A stretch of 64,000 nt of DNA from an uncultured Clostridia bacterium (GCA_904419075.1 CAJFQM010000008.1:62001-126000); one strand, 5' to 3'; shown: positions 33,245-43,029, numbered from the stretch's first letter. Program-made: numbers and translations. Notes: generated by a model from the sequence alone, not told the origin.

Positions 33245-35077
33245 ATGCTCAGAAGAAAAGGAAACGTATATAAAATAGATACTCCCAAAACGACACTCAT
33301 CTTCGGAACGGACGCGGAGGTGCTCTATTACGGAAAAAGGCTTAACGTACCCGTTCCCGATTACGGTTTTTTGAGAGGGGACGGAAAAGAAAATAACGGG
33401 CGGACTCTCTCTTCCTTTACCTTCGCGCCCGAAGTCGTCTGCTCGTTTTCGGACGGCTCTTTTTTTCCGCGCTTTTCTTCTTTTCGTGCAAAACTTTCGG
33501 ATAAACCGCTTTCGCCTCAGCCTTCCTCCTATTCCGATTCGGACGGAAAAAACGCCTCTCAGACGCTCTGTTTCGAATTTGCGGACGAGACGGCCAAACT
33601 GAAATTGTTCGTCTATTATACGGTTTTCGACGATTCCGACGTCATTTGCGTTTCTTCCCGACTCTTGAACGGGGGGAAAAAAGAACTCCGGATAAAAAAA
33701 TTCCCTTCCCTTTGTCTCGAAATGTACGGGAAAGATTTTTCTTTTGTGACTTTTGAGGAAAGAGAGGAAAAAACATGCAGACATTCCGCCCCCGCGAGCG
33801 GCGGCTGTCTTCTCTCCAACGGCGGAACGGAATATTCCTCCCGCGCCTTTTCTTCCTGCGTCCTTTTGGAAAAGACTGGGCACGTCTATGCCTTCGATTT
33901 GGTCACGGCGGGGCCTTTCGGCGAAACCGTCGAAACGGGAAATGCCGCGCGAATTTCCGTTTTTGCGCCTTCGGACAAACCGCTCGCTCCCGGCGAGAGC
34001 GCTTTCTCGGCGGAAGCACTCATGACGTATGCGGAAACCGAGGAAGAGGCAAAGGAAGCCCTGCGCTCTTTTTCGGAAAAACATCTCGCGCGCGGAAAAA
34101 AGAAGGGAAAACTCCGTCCCGCGACCGTTCGGCTTTGCGGGAAAAAAGAAATTTCGGAAGATGCTTTTTTGTCGGTCGGCAAATGGGCGGCGGCAGGGGC
34201 GGAATTATTTGTGCTCGAAGGGATCGCTTTTGAAGAGCTCCTTCGGCCGAATACGGCAGAAAGGATATCCGCACTCTCGGAAACCGTGCGGAAAGCGGGA
34301 ATGAAATTCGGGGTGGAATTTGCGCCCGAAATACTGGATACTTCGGGAGAAGCCTACGCGAAACATCCCGAACTGACTTTGAAATCGGTCGCTCGGGAGG
34401 GAGAGAGGCGGCTGAATCTGGCCGATTTGCGCGCGCAGAAGTATCTCGTCAGAATATTGTCCGCGGCGCTTTCGGGAATAAAAGTTTCCTATGTCGGTTG
34501 GACGGACGAAGGCTCCGCGCGGGAGCTTCCCGCAGGATATTGGGAAGGGTTGTACAGCGTCATGGAAAAAATTACGGAACGTTTTTCCTCCGTATTGTTC
34601 GAGGGAAGAAAGAAAAGAAGAAATCTCGCGGTGCGCTGTTTTCTGCCCGGATTCGAGGACTTGCCCGCGGTTTCGTTTCTGTCGGGAGAATGGGCCGCGG
34701 AGGCGCTTTCGGACGAAAATGCCGCCTTAAAGAAAAAAGAAATTTCCTTTTATAAAAGAAACGCGTCTCTCCTGCGCTGCGGCAGGGAATATTGCACGGA
34801 AGGCGGGAGGATTTTTGTGTCCCCGAACCGTCAGACGGCCGTGGCGATTTTTGAAAACGCGGCTCGGGCGACTTTCAAGGGGCTCGACGAAGCTGCCGTG
34901 TATTCGGTGAATCAGATAGATCGGAGCTGCTGTTCTGTAAAAGAAATGTTCTTTTGCACGGGAGAATTGCTGATGAACGGCAGTATTCCCTTGGGTTTGC
35001 CGCAAGAAAAAGAGATTTTGCTTCTCCGAAAGGCGCAAAGAGAAAAAAACGGACAAAAAACAGGAATACCCTATTGA
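33245..35077 (+). CDS. GH36-like protein, probably catalytically inactive
   Basis: 610 residues from ATG 33245, 5 nt after GGAGG. The N-terminal half follows alpha-galactosidase GH36 layout: EVLYYGKRLN, PVPDYGFLRGDG and SSFTFAPEVVCSFSDGSF, then the beta-sandwich. The barrel part has KFGVEFAPEIL and LNLADLRAQKYLVRILSAAL. Where active enzymes have KWDMNR, this one has YVGWTDEGS, and where they have the acid/base (SGGGRxD) it has LFEGRKKRRNLAVRCFLPG. Both catalytic aspartates therefore seem lost or displaced. No signal peptide is present. Possible roles are a sugar-binding or regulatory pseudoenzyme. Confidence 0.75.
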   Translation: MLRRKGNVYKIDTPKTTLIFGTDAEVLYYGKRLNVPVPDYGFLRGDGKENNGRTLSSFTFAPEVVCSFSDGSFFPRFSSFRAKLSDKPLSPQPSSYSDSDGKNASQTLCFEFADETAKLKLFVYYTVFDDSDVICVSSRLLNGGKKELRIKKFPSLCLEMYGKDFSFVTFEEREEKTCRHSAPASGGCLLSNGGTEYSSRAFSSCVLLEKTGHVYAFDLVTAGPFGETVETGNAARISVFAPSDKPLAPGESAFSAEALMTYAETEEEAKEALRSFSEKHLARGKKKGKLRPATVRLCGKKEISEDAFLSVGKWAAAGAELFVLEGIAFEELLRPNTAERISALSETVRKAGMKFGVEFAPEILDTSGEAYAKHPELTLKSVAREGERRLNLADLRAQKYLVRILSAALSGIKVSYVGWTDEGSARELPAGYWEGLYSVMEKITERFSSVLFEGRKKRRNLAVRCFLPGFEDLPAVSFLSGEWAAEALSDENAALKKKEISFYKRNASLLRCGREYCTEGGRIFVSPNRQTAVAIFENAARATFKGLDEAAVYSVNQIDRSCCSVKEMFFCTGELLMNGSIPLGLPQEKEILLLRKAQREKNGQKTGIPY

Positions 35078-35102
35078 CAATTCCCGTAAAATTATGTAAA
35101 AT
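35074..35102 (+). promoter_or_regulatory. Sigma-A promoter for the zinc-ribbon/DUF4190 gene
   Basis: TTGACA (35074-35079) overlaps the stop codon of the GH36-like gene; 17-nt spacer; TAAAAT (35097-35102). Confidence 0.78.
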
Positions 35103-35137
35103 AAATTCAGAGAGAAAATTTTGGAGGAAAGAGAAAA

Positions 35138-35638
35138 ATGTATTGCAGACATTGCGGTTCAAAGGTGGGCGATAACGATAGGGTATGCGCAAATTGCGGG
35201 GCTTTGACGGAATACGGGGAAAGAGTGGCTAACCACGACGCGATGCCGCCCGAAAACAATGCAAACGTAATCAATCCCGACGGCAGTCTCAACAAGGACG
35301 CCTACCGTCCCGGCGGCACGGCGGGACAGAACGGAGGCGGTGCAGGTTATCCGAACGGAAATTATTATTACGCTCCCGAAAACGCGGGGTATCGTCCCCG
35401 TGAAAATCAAAAGAGCAATACCATGGCTTTGGCAGGCTTTATCTGTTCTTTCTTTATCGCGATTGTGGGACTTATTTTAAGCATTATCGGATATAGAAAT
35501 TCCAAGGAGCTGAACGGAGAGGGACGGGGGCTTGCGATTGCGGGGATTATCATTTCGATTGTTTCCATGGTCCTCAGTTTTTTCTGGGGAAGCTGGGTTT
35601 TTTCGGCAATTTTGAGAACGACGATGTCAGTACTGTAA
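35138..35638 (+). CDS. Zinc-ribbon plus DUF4190 membrane protein
   Basis: 166 residues, GGAGGAAAG upstream. An N-terminal zinc ribbon (YCRHCGSKV...VCANCGAL) and a Gly/Asn/Tyr-rich linker lead to a C-terminal DUF4190-type pair of membrane helices (MALAGFICSFFIAIVGLILSIIG and GLAIAGIIISIVSMVLSFFWG) around an RNSKELNGEGRG loop. The function of such proteins is unknown. It is a single gene with its own promoter. Confidence 0.82.
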   Translation: MYCRHCGSKVGDNDRVCANCGALTEYGERVANHDAMPPENNANVINPDGSLNKDAYRPGGTAGQNGGGAGYPNGNYYYAPENAGYRPRENQKSNTMALAGFICSFFIAIVGLILSIIGYRNSKELNGEGRGLAIAGIIISIVSMVLSFFWGSWVFSAILRTTMSVL

Positions 35639-35776
35639 CGGAATGAGATCAAGAAAAAAGAATGAAGTATGCCGTCGAAGGGTGACGGAAAACTGTCGTT
35701 TACGGAATCATAAAACGCATGGTCGGCGTTGCGGCGGAAAATAAAACAGATAAAATACAAAGGAGAAAATATATTC

Positions 35777-36397
35777 ATGACAACAAAGGAAAACGGTATT
35801 AAAAAATTCTTCGGTGAATTCAAAAAATTCATTACGCGCGGGAACGTCCTCGATATGGCGGTCGGCGTTATCGTCGGCGGCGCGTTTACCGCAATCATCA
35901 ACGCTCTGAGCAACAACATCTTAAAACCGCTCATCGACTGGCTTTTGGCGGCGATTATCGGCGGGGAATCTCTGAGCGAGATTTATACGGTGCTCAAACC
36001 CGTCTATGACCAGACGACGGGGCTTTTGGATTTGACGCAGTCCATTTATATCGACTGGGGCGCGTTTATCAACGCAATCATCAATTTCCTGCTGATCGCG
36101 TTCGTATTGTTCTGTATCGTAAAGACGATCAATCGGCTGAACGACGCGAAAGACAGGGCAAAAGGAGAGCTTCTGGCAGAGCGCGCGGCGGTGAAGAAAT
36201 ACCGCAGAGAAGGCCTGACGAAAGCGGAAGCTATGGCGAAGTATAAAGCGGATCTGAAAGCTATGGAAGAGGCGAAAGCGGAGGAGGCCCGCCTCGCCGA
36301 GGAAAAGGCAGCCGCAGAGAAGGCTGCGGCCGAAGCTAAGGCGGAAGCGAATACAAAGCTCTTGGAGGAAATACGCGATCTTTTGAAAAATCGCTGA
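35777..36397 (+). CDS. mscL: Large-conductance mechanosensitive channel, extended C-terminus
   Basis: 206 residues from ATG 35777 (AAAGGAG upstream). FFGEFKKFITRGNVLDMAVGVIVGGAFTAIINAL is TM1 with the amphipathic N-terminal helix; DWGAFINAIINFLLIAFVLFCIVKTINRL is TM2. The channel opens under membrane tension to release solutes. Between TM2 and the conserved ending LLEEIRDLLKNR it carries about 70 residues rich in Ala, Glu and Lys, where typical MscL is much shorter. That part should form a longer cytoplasmic coiled coil. Confidence 0.93.
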   Translation: MTTKENGIKKFFGEFKKFITRGNVLDMAVGVIVGGAFTAIINALSNNILKPLIDWLLAAIIGGESLSEIYTVLKPVYDQTTGLLDLTQSIYIDWGAFINAIINFLLIAFVLFCIVKTINRLNDAKDRAKGELLAERAAVKKYRREGLTKAEAMAKYKADLKAMEEAKAEEARLAEEKAAAEKAAAEAKAEANTKLLEEIRDLLKNR

Positions 36398-36512
36398 AAG
36401 GGCGATGAAAGCCGAAAAAACGGCGGCCACTAAAATAAAAAAAACAAAAACAGAATACGGCGGCGAAAATGAGCTGAACGGCACGTTTCGCCGCCGCTTT
36501 TCGGGAGGACGC

Positions 36513-37433
36513 ATGACGGAAGAACAAAAAAGGGAACTCATCGATTACAGGACGCAAAAACTTTTGAAACAGCATAAGAGCAATACGGCTCTTTATTGGA
36601 TTATTCAGGTTTTGACGATTTTGGTCGCCGCTTCGGTGGTGTACTCCCTCGTGAAGTGTATTCTCGGGTCGGGGGAGATGCTGGAAACGTATCTCAATCA
36701 GATACAGATGTGCGTCCTCGCGCTCGTCTGCCTGAATATTCCCGTGTTTTTTCAGAAAAAACTCAAAGTGCGCATTCCCGATTTTATCGCGGTCATCGTG
36801 TATCTCTTTATCTTCATTCATTTCGTTTTAGGGGAGATTTACCGTTTTTACGACCATTATATCCTGTTCGACAAAATCCTGCACACGACGGGCGGCGCGA
36901 TTATCGCCTTTATCGGATTCTCTATCGTCCTGTCCTTTACCAATCTCAAAAGCAAAAAGGTAAAGTTGTCCCCGTTTTTTATCGTGCTGTTCAGCTTCTG
37001 CTTCGCGCTGTCGATAGAATATATCTGGGAGCTCATCGAATACGCTGTGGACAGCATCGGCTATAAGATAGCGGGATTGAACGGTCCGAATATGCAGCGC
37101 TGGCAGGACGGAATCATCGCGGACAACGGCGACGGAACTTACGTGACGAACGCCGTGCGCGGCAGCGGGCTTACCGACAGCATGATGGATATGTTGGTGA
37201 ACATCGTCGGTGCGGCGATTATCTGCGGCGTAGTACTCGTATGCCTGAAATTCAAGCCCCATTGGTTTGAAGGAAAACGGCTGATGTCCTATAAAAAAAT
37301 TCCCGAATACGTCAAAGAAAACGTCGAGAGCATGTCCGAGGAGGAATTGTCTGCCGCGTATGCGCGCATGAAAAAGGAAATCTCGCGGGCGGAGGAAAAG
37401 GAGAAAAAACGGAAGGCCCGCAAAAACGGTTGA
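36513..37433 (+). CDS. DUF2238-like polytopic membrane protein
   Basis: 306 residues from ATG 36513, just after GGGAGG; the frame is open upstream but without a site. About six to seven hydrophobic segments, with conserved-looking polar residues inside them: RFYDHYILFDKILHTTGGAIIAFIG, ALSIEYIWELIEYAVD and SGLTDSMMDMLVNIVGAAII. These match the His/Glu/Asp pattern of DUF2238 (YjdF-like) proteins. A charged coiled tail (EEKEKKRKARKNG) ends it. Function unknown. It follows mscL by 115 nt. Confidence 0.75.
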   Translation: MTEEQKRELIDYRTQKLLKQHKSNTALYWIIQVLTILVAASVVYSLVKCILGSGEMLETYLNQIQMCVLALVCLNIPVFFQKKLKVRIPDFIAVIVYLFIFIHFVLGEIYRFYDHYILFDKILHTTGGAIIAFIGFSIVLSFTNLKSKKVKLSPFFIVLFSFCFALSIEYIWELIEYAVDSIGYKIAGLNGPNMQRWQDGIIADNGDGTYVTNAVRGSGLTDSMMDMLVNIVGAAIICGVVLVCLKFKPHWFEGKRLMSYKKIPEYVKENVESMSEEELSAAYARMKKEISRAEEKEKKRKARKNG

Positions 37434-37458
37434 CTTTTTTTTCGGGAAAGGATATAAT
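37430..37458 (+). promoter_or_regulatory. Sigma-A promoter for the pheST leader
   Basis: TTGACT (37430-37435) overlaps the stop of the membrane-protein gene; 17-nt spacer; TATAAT (37453-37458). Confidence 0.85.
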
Positions 37459-37464
37459 ACAAAC

Positions 37465-37728
37465 AAGAAGCGATGAAAAAGCGGGAAATTCGGCTCGCGT
37501 CGAAAAAAGAGACCTTCGTCCGCAGGCTGAAAGGCGGGGGCGGCTTCCGGGATTCCCTTTCTCTTTGGAGCTTCGCCGGGGAACTCCGTCTTTAAGGCGG
37601 AAAAGTAGTCGGCGCCGCGTTCCGCGCGTTACAGCGGATAAATAAGGCGTGGGATACGTCCCGCGCGAATGCAGGTGGTACCGCGGATATTTCGCCCTGC
37701 GCGCCCTTTTCGGCGCGCAGGGCGTTTT
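37465..37728 (+). ncRNA. T-box riboswitch, probably tRNA-Phe-responsive
   Basis: The T-box bulge AATGCAGGTGGTACCGCGG is at 37668-37686. It is followed by a terminator: CGCCCTGCGCGCC (37693-37705) with GGCGCGCAGGGCG (37712-37724) and T4. The stretch 37470-37640 can supply Stem I. TTC triplets occur in its predicted internal loops, consistent with a Phe specifier, but I cannot fix the specifier loop without folding. Uncharged tRNA would stabilise the antiterminator and permit pheST expression. Confidence 0.92.
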
Positions 37729-37791
37729 GTCGTATCGGCGTTATCGTCCCGCCTGCGCAAATTCAGAAAAACAATATTCGGAGGAACGGAT

Positions 37792-38805
37792 ATGAAGGAA
37801 AAAATCGAGGCTTTGAAGGCGAAAATCGATTCCGCCATACAGGAGACGGAAACGGGCAGGGCTCTTTATGAGCTCAAACTCAAATTCCAGGCGGAGCTCA
37901 AATCGATCATGAGCGGCATGCGGGATCTCCCCAAGGAGGAACGCCCGGTATTCGGAAAAGTAATCAACGAATTTAAGGAGGGCATGGAACAGAAATTTGA
38001 GGAACGCGCCGTCGTCGTTCGGCAGAAGGAACTTCAAAAAAAATACGAGGAAGAAAAAATCGACGTCACGATGCCCGGCCGAAAATACGAGGCGGGCGCT
38101 CTGCATCCCGTCACGCTCGTGAAAAATCAACTCATCGACATTTTTGCGGGCATGGGCTTCAAAGTCTTTGAAGGTCCCGAAATCGAAACGGATTACTATA
38201 ATTTCACCGCGCTCAATACCCCCGAAGACCACCCCGCCCGCGATATGCAGGATACCTTCTATCTCGCGGACAAGCTGCTCCTTCGCACGCAGACTTCCGC
38301 AGGACAGATCCGCGTCATGGAAACGGAAAAGCCGCCCATTAAAATTCTCTCTCCCGGACGGGTTTTCCGTTCGGACGACGATGCCACGCATTCGCCCATG
38401 TTCCATCAAATGGAGGGGCTGGTCGTGGACAAGGGCATTACCCTCTGCGACTTGCAGGGTATGCTGGCAGAGTTCGCGAAAAAGATGTTCGCAAGCTCTA
38501 CGAAAGTTCGGCTCCGTCCCTCGTATTTTCCCTTCACGGAACCGAGTGTGGAAGTGGATCTGAGTTGCTCGGAATGCGGCGGCAAGGGCTGTCGGTTGTG
38601 CAAGGGTACGGGCTGGATAGAGGTGCTCGGCGCGGGCATGGTCAATCGCCGCGTCCTCGAAAATTGCGGCGTGGATCCCGACGTATATACGGGCTTCGCC
38701 TTCGGTATGGGCATAGAGAGAATCGCCATGCTCAAATACGGCATCAACAACATCAAAGCGCTGTTTGAAAACGATACGCGCTTCTTGAAGCAATTCAGGG
38801 ATTGA
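37792..38805 (+). CDS. pheS: Phenylalanyl-tRNA synthetase alpha subunit
   Basis: 337 residues from ATG 37792, 5 nt after GGAGG. A coiled-coil arm (residues ~1-90) is followed by the class II core: [32 protein letters not shown], a motif 2 region at [24 protein letters not shown], and [12 protein letters not shown] late [17 protein letters not shown] stretch gives four cysteines, as in zinc-containing relatives. It forms an alpha2-beta2 enzyme with PheT, regulated by the T-box upstream. Confidence 0.97.
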   Translation: MKEKIEALKAKIDSAIQETETGRALYELKLKFQAELKSIMSGMRDLPKEERPVFGKVINEFKEGMEQKFEERAVVVRQKELQKKYEEEKIDVTMPGRKYEAGALHPVTLVKNQLIDIFAGMGFKVFEGPEIETDYYNFTALNTPEDHPARDMQDTFYLADKLLLRTQTSAGQIRVMETEKPPIKILSPGRVFRSDDDATHSPMFHQMEGLVVDKGITLCDLQGMLAEFAKKMFASSTKVRLRPSYFPFTEPSVEVDLSCSECGGKGCRLCKGTGWIEVLGAGMVNRRVLENCGVDPDVYTGFAFGMGIERIAMLKYGINNIKALFENDTRFLKQFRD

Positions 38806-38820
38806 CGGGAGGATACGAAT

Positions 38821-41259
38821 ATGAAAGCACCTTTAAGCTGGCTGAAAGATTATGTCGATATAGACGTTTCCGCGGAGGAGCTCGCCCAAAAGCTCTTTTC
38901 CTGCGGGTTCGAGGTGGAGGAGCTCTCCTATCTCGGCGAAAAAATAAACCGCGTGGTCGTGGGACAGGTAAAATCCGTCGTCCCTCATCCCGACAGCGAC
39001 CATATGCAGATCTGCGTCGTGGACTGCGGCGAGGAATACGGTCGGGAAATCCAGATCGTCACGGGCGCGCCCAACGTATTTGCGGGCATGAAGACGCCCG
39101 TCGCGCTCGATAACTCTACCGTGGCGGAGACCAATCCCGCGGCGCTCGAAAAAAATCCTTCGGGCGTCAAAAAAATCAAGAAGGGCAAGCTGCGCGGCGT
39201 GGAATCTTTCGGCATGCTTTGTTCGGGCGAGGAGCTCGGCATCAACGACGACTTTTATCCCGGCGCGGATGTGGATGGCTTGCTCGTTCTGGACGAGAGC
39301 GCGCCCGTCGGTGAGGATATCCGCAAAGTCGTCGGGCTGGACGACTGGATTTTCGATATTTCCGTCACCGCCAATCGCCCCGATTGCCAGAGCATATTCG
39401 GCATCGCGCGCGAGGTGGCGGCGGTGCTCAAAAAGCCTTTGAAAGCGCCCGATTGCTCGTATACCGAACACAAGAGCAAAAAAACGCCTGTAACCGTAGA
39501 AGTGCAGGCGCCCGACCTCTGCCCGCGCTATATCGGGCACTATGTGGAGAACATAAAGGGCGGGACGTCGCCCTCTTGGATGCGGCGGAGGCTGGCGCTG
39601 TCGGGAATCCGCTCCATTTCTCCCGCCGTGGACATTACCAATTTCGTATTACTCGAAATGGGGCAGCCCATGCACGCATTCGACGCCGCCGACCTTTCGG
39701 GAAATAAAATCGTCGTCCGCCGCGCCGAAAACGGCGAAAAAATCACGACGCTGGACAAAAAAGAATTTACGCTTTGCACTGAAAATCTCGTCATCTGCGA
39801 CGGGAAAAAGCCCGTCGCCCTCGCGGGGATCATGGGCGGACTGAACAGCGAAATCAAACCCTCGACCAAGGACGTATTTTTCGAAGCCGCAAAATTTGCG
39901 CGCGACAACGTGCGGAGAACTTCCCGTTCGCTCGGACAGAGCTCCGATTCCTCTTTCCGCTTTGAAAAGGGCGTGGACGCCTATACTTCGGAAACGGGCA
40001 TGGCGCGTGCGCTTCACCTCATCGAAGAACTCGGCTGCGGGACGGTCACGGACATTTCCTCCGATTGCTGCGCCGCCGACCTGACGCCCAGAAAAATGGC
40101 GGCGAGCCTCAAAAAAATAAACGCCCTGCTCGGCATAGAGGTGCCCGCGGAAGAAGTGAAAAATATCCTTTCGAGGCTGCATTTCAAACCGAGCATAGAG
40201 GGGGACGAACTCAAAGTGGAAATTCCCGGTTACCGCGACGACGTGGACGGTTATCCCGACCTCGCGGAAGAAATCATTCGCATGTACGGTTACGAGCACA
40301 TTGTTCCCACCTTCCTCGAAAGGGCGAGCGTGACGGGCGGCGGGCTTACGGACGCGCAGAAGCGGGAACTGAGAATGAAAAACGTTCTTTGTACCCAAGG
40401 CTTCGACGAAGCGTGCACCTATTCCTTCTATTCTCCCAAGGATTTCGACCTTTTGAGGCTTCCCGAGGACGCCCCCGAGCGCAGAGCCGTTCGGATACTC
40501 AATCCCATCGGGGAGGAACTCTCCGTCATGCGCACTCTTCTCGCGCCGTCCATGCTGCAAAACGCCGTGCGCAATATCCGCCGCGGGAACGACGAGGGAA
40601 AGGAGTTTGAAATCGCGAACGTCTATCTCGCCGATACCCTGCCCGTCACGAAACAGCCCGAAGAGAGAAAACATCTCGTTTTGGGACTTTGGGGAAACAA
40701 GTACGATTTCTTCGATTTGAAGGGCGCGACGGAAGCGTTCGCCGAATCCTTCGGGCTCAGATTTACCTATGAGCGCGCGCAAAAGCCCTATCTTCATCCC
40801 GGCATCTCCGCGAAAATTTTATCGGACGGAGAGGAGGTCGGCGTGATCGGAGAACTCGACCCCGCGATCGCGCAGGCGCTCGGACTGGATAAAAAGGTTT
40901 ATCTCGGCGAAATCGATCTGGCACTTTTAGAGGGCAAGACGGATGACGGGATAAAATTCGTCAATCTTCCGAAATTCCCCGCCGTACGGCGCGACCTCGC
41001 GCTGATTGCCGACGAGAAACTTACCTGCGCGGAGGTGGAGTCGGTATTGCTCCGCGCGTGCAAGTATGTGACGGAGGCAAAATTGTTCGACGTCTATCGC
41101 GGCGGACAGGTGCCCGCGGGTAAAAAGAGCATGGCGTTCACCTTGACGTTCACGCCCGCGGCGGACGCGGAAAAGGCATTTACGCCCGAAACGCTCGACG
41201 GATTCGTCAAGAAAATTCTCGCGGACCTCAAATTCCGTCTGGGTATAGAACTGCGCTGA
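38821..41259 (+). CDS. pheT: Phenylalanyl-tRNA synthetase beta subunit
   Basis: 812 residues. In order: the N-terminal domain (MKAPLSWLKDYVDID), an EMAP/OB tRNA-binding domain (~40-150), the B3/B4 editing domain (HKSKKTPVTVEVQAPDLCPRYIGHYVENI...), the B5 domain, the core-like domain (GFDEACTYSFYSPKDF) and the C-terminal anticodon-binding FDX-ACB domain (LPKFPAVRRDLALIADE). Together with PheS it charges tRNA-Phe and edits Tyr-tRNA-Phe. It starts 15 nt after pheS. Confidence 0.97.
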   Translation: MKAPLSWLKDYVDIDVSAEELAQKLFSCGFEVEELSYLGEKINRVVVGQVKSVVPHPDSDHMQICVVDCGEEYGREIQIVTGAPNVFAGMKTPVALDNSTVAETNPAALEKNPSGVKKIKKGKLRGVESFGMLCSGEELGINDDFYPGADVDGLLVLDESAPVGEDIRKVVGLDDWIFDISVTANRPDCQSIFGIAREVAAVLKKPLKAPDCSYTEHKSKKTPVTVEVQAPDLCPRYIGHYVENIKGGTSPSWMRRRLALSGIRSISPAVDITNFVLLEMGQPMHAFDAADLSGNKIVVRRAENGEKITTLDKKEFTLCTENLVICDGKKPVALAGIMGGLNSEIKPSTKDVFFEAAKFARDNVRRTSRSLGQSSDSSFRFEKGVDAYTSETGMARALHLIEELGCGTVTDISSDCCAADLTPRKMAASLKKINALLGIEVPAEEVKNILSRLHFKPSIEGDELKVEIPGYRDDVDGYPDLAEEIIRMYGYEHIVPTFLERASVTGGGLTDAQKRELRMKNVLCTQGFDEACTYSFYSPKDFDLLRLPEDAPERRAVRILNPIGEELSVMRTLLAPSMLQNAVRNIRRGNDEGKEFEIANVYLADTLPVTKQPEERKHLVLGLWGNKYDFFDLKGATEAFAESFGLRFTYERAQKPYLHPGISAKILSDGEEVGVIGELDPAIAQALGLDKKVYLGEIDLALLEGKTDDGIKFVNLPKFPAVRRDLALIADEKLTCAEVESVLLRACKYVTEAKLFDVYRGGQVPAGKKSMAFTLTFTPAADAEKAFTPETLDGFVKKILADLKFRLGIELR

Positions 41260-41269
41260 GGAGGGAACT

Positions 41270-42166
41270 TTGAAATCGGAAAACGAAACTAAGGCTCCGA
41301 TCGGTTGCGCGGCGGACGGTGCAAAAAAGTTGGGTTTTCTCAATGTAGATAAACCGTCGGGCATGACTTCGTCGGCCGTGGTCAACAGAATCAAACGGCT
41401 GACGGGGCTGCCCTGCGGGCACATGGGAACGCTCGACCCGCTCGCGAGCGGCGTCCTGCCCGTGGGAATCGGGAACGCGACGAGGCTCTTCGAATATTTT
41501 TTGAACAAGCAAAAGGAGTATATCGCGGAATTTACTTTCGGCGCGGATTCGGATACGCTGGATTCCACGGGGGAACTCGTCCGCGGAGGACGGATTCCGA
41601 CGGCGGAGGAAATCGAGCGGGTCCTGCCTGCATTCGAAGGGGAGATTATGCAGGTCCCGCCCAAATACAGCGCGAAAAACGTCGGCGGGCGGCGGGGGTA
41701 TGACCTCGCCCGCGCGGGGGTAGAATTCGAGCTGGAACCGAAGAAGGTGCGCATCGACGAGGTGGCGCTGCTCGGAGGGGAAGGGGACGTCTTCCGTTTC
41801 CGCATCCGCTGCGGCGGGGGGACGTATATCCGTTCCCTGGCGCGGGATATTGCGGGAAAACTCGGCACGAAAGCAGTGATGAGCGGTTTAAGGCGCACGA
41901 AAAGCGGGTATTTCAAAATAGAGGAGGCGGTACCCTTCGACGCTTTGACGGGAGAGAATATCGAAGAGCTGATCATCCCGACGGAAAGCGTGCTTCCTTA
42001 CGAGACGATCGTTCTGAACGGTCCGCGGGCGGAAAAGATTTTTTGCGGAGTTCCCGTTCCGACCGATTATGCGGACGGGGAATATAAAATTTATCGGGAC
42101 GGATTTTTTTACGGCATTGCCGAAGTAAGAAATAAAAGGGCAAAGATAAAGACGAAATTATGCTGA
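41270..42166 (+). CDS. truB: tRNA pseudouridine(55) synthase
   Basis: 298 residues from TTG at 41270, the only start 5 nt after GAGGAGG. The catalytic motif GHMGTLDPLASGVLPVGIGNATRLFEY contains the active Asp; KEYIAEFTFGADSDTLDSTGE and the GGTYIRSLARDIAGKLG region fit the family. The C-terminal ~80 residues look like a PUA-type domain. It modifies U55 in the T arm of tRNAs. It overlaps ribF by 7 nt, the usual truB-ribF order. Confidence 0.95.
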   Translation: MKSENETKAPIGCAADGAKKLGFLNVDKPSGMTSSAVVNRIKRLTGLPCGHMGTLDPLASGVLPVGIGNATRLFEYFLNKQKEYIAEFTFGADSDTLDSTGELVRGGRIPTAEEIERVLPAFEGEIMQVPPKYSAKNVGGRRGYDLARAGVEFELEPKKVRIDEVALLGGEGDVFRFRIRCGGGTYIRSLARDIAGKLGTKAVMSGLRRTKSGYFKIEEAVPFDALTGENIEELIIPTESVLPYETIVLNGPRAEKIFCGVPVPTDYADGEYKIYRDGFFYGIAEVRNKRAKIKTKLC

Positions 42167-43029
42167 AAACGGTGAATTTGACGGGAAAATACCAACCGGG
42201 CGCGCCCTGCGTCATGCTTCTCGGCGGATTTGACGGCGCGCACGTCGGGCACAGAAAACTTATCTCCCGCGCGCGGGAATACGGCTTGCCCGTCGGGGCG
42301 ATGACGATCGGCGGCGGCAAGGGGACGAAAAATTTATTTACGTTTTCCGAGCGGGAGGACATCTTCCGCTCGCTTTCCGTTGATTTTATCTTTGAACTGC
42401 CCTTTTCGGAAATTCGGGATATGTCCTGCGAGGAATTTATCCGTGTTCTCTTTGAAAGATTTTCTCCCCGCGCGTTCGTCTGCGGAGAGGATTTCCGTTT
42501 CGGAAAGGGCGCGGAAGGAACTCCCGAACAGATAAAAAACCTTACCCGTATAAGCGTCGAAGTGCAGAAACTCGTCCGCATGGACGGGGAAAAGGTGAGC
42601 TCTTCGCTCGTGAAAGAGCTTTTGGAGAAGGGCGACGCCGCGCGTGCCGCGAAAGTTTTGGGAGAACCGTTTTTTCTGAAAGGAGAAGTCATAAAGGACA
42701 GGCAGGTGGGGCGGCTCATGGGGTTTCCGACGGCGAATATTCTCTATCCCGAGGAAAAGTTTGCTTTGAAGAAGGGCGTATACGAAGCCGCCGCGGAGGT
42801 GGACGGAAAGGAGTATAAAGGCATTTCCAATTTCGGGAGTCGTCCGACCTTCGGCAACGCGAGAGTTCTGACGGAGACGTATCTGGACGGCTTTGACGGG
42901 GATTTATACGGCAGGACGATAACGGTGCGCTTTTTAAGGTATCTTCGAGATATCAAAAAGTTTGAGGACATGAACGCCTTGAAAGGGCAGTTGACCTCGG
43001 ATATAGAGCGGGTGAGAATTAATCGTTGA
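42160..43029 (+). CDS. ribF: Bifunctional riboflavin kinase/FAD synthetase
   Basis: 289 residues. The FAD-synthetase part shows LLGGFDGAHVGHRKLI and SSSLVKELLEKGD; the kinase part shows GEVIKDRQVGRLMGFPTANILYP, GVYEA, and GISNFGSRPTFG, with the ending LRYLRDIKKFEDMNALKGQLTSDIE. It turns riboflavin into FMN and FAD. Overlaps truB by 7 nt. Confidence 0.95.
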   Translation: MLKTVNLTGKYQPGAPCVMLLGGFDGAHVGHRKLISRAREYGLPVGAMTIGGGKGTKNLFTFSEREDIFRSLSVDFIFELPFSEIRDMSCEEFIRVLFERFSPRAFVCGEDFRFGKGAEGTPEQIKNLTRISVEVQKLVRMDGEKVSSSLVKELLEKGDAARAAKVLGEPFFLKGEVIKDRQVGRLMGFPTANILYPEEKFALKKGVYEAAAEVDGKEYKGISNFGSRPTFGNARVLTETYLDGFDGDLYGRTITVRFLRYLRDIKKFEDMNALKGQLTSDIERVRINR

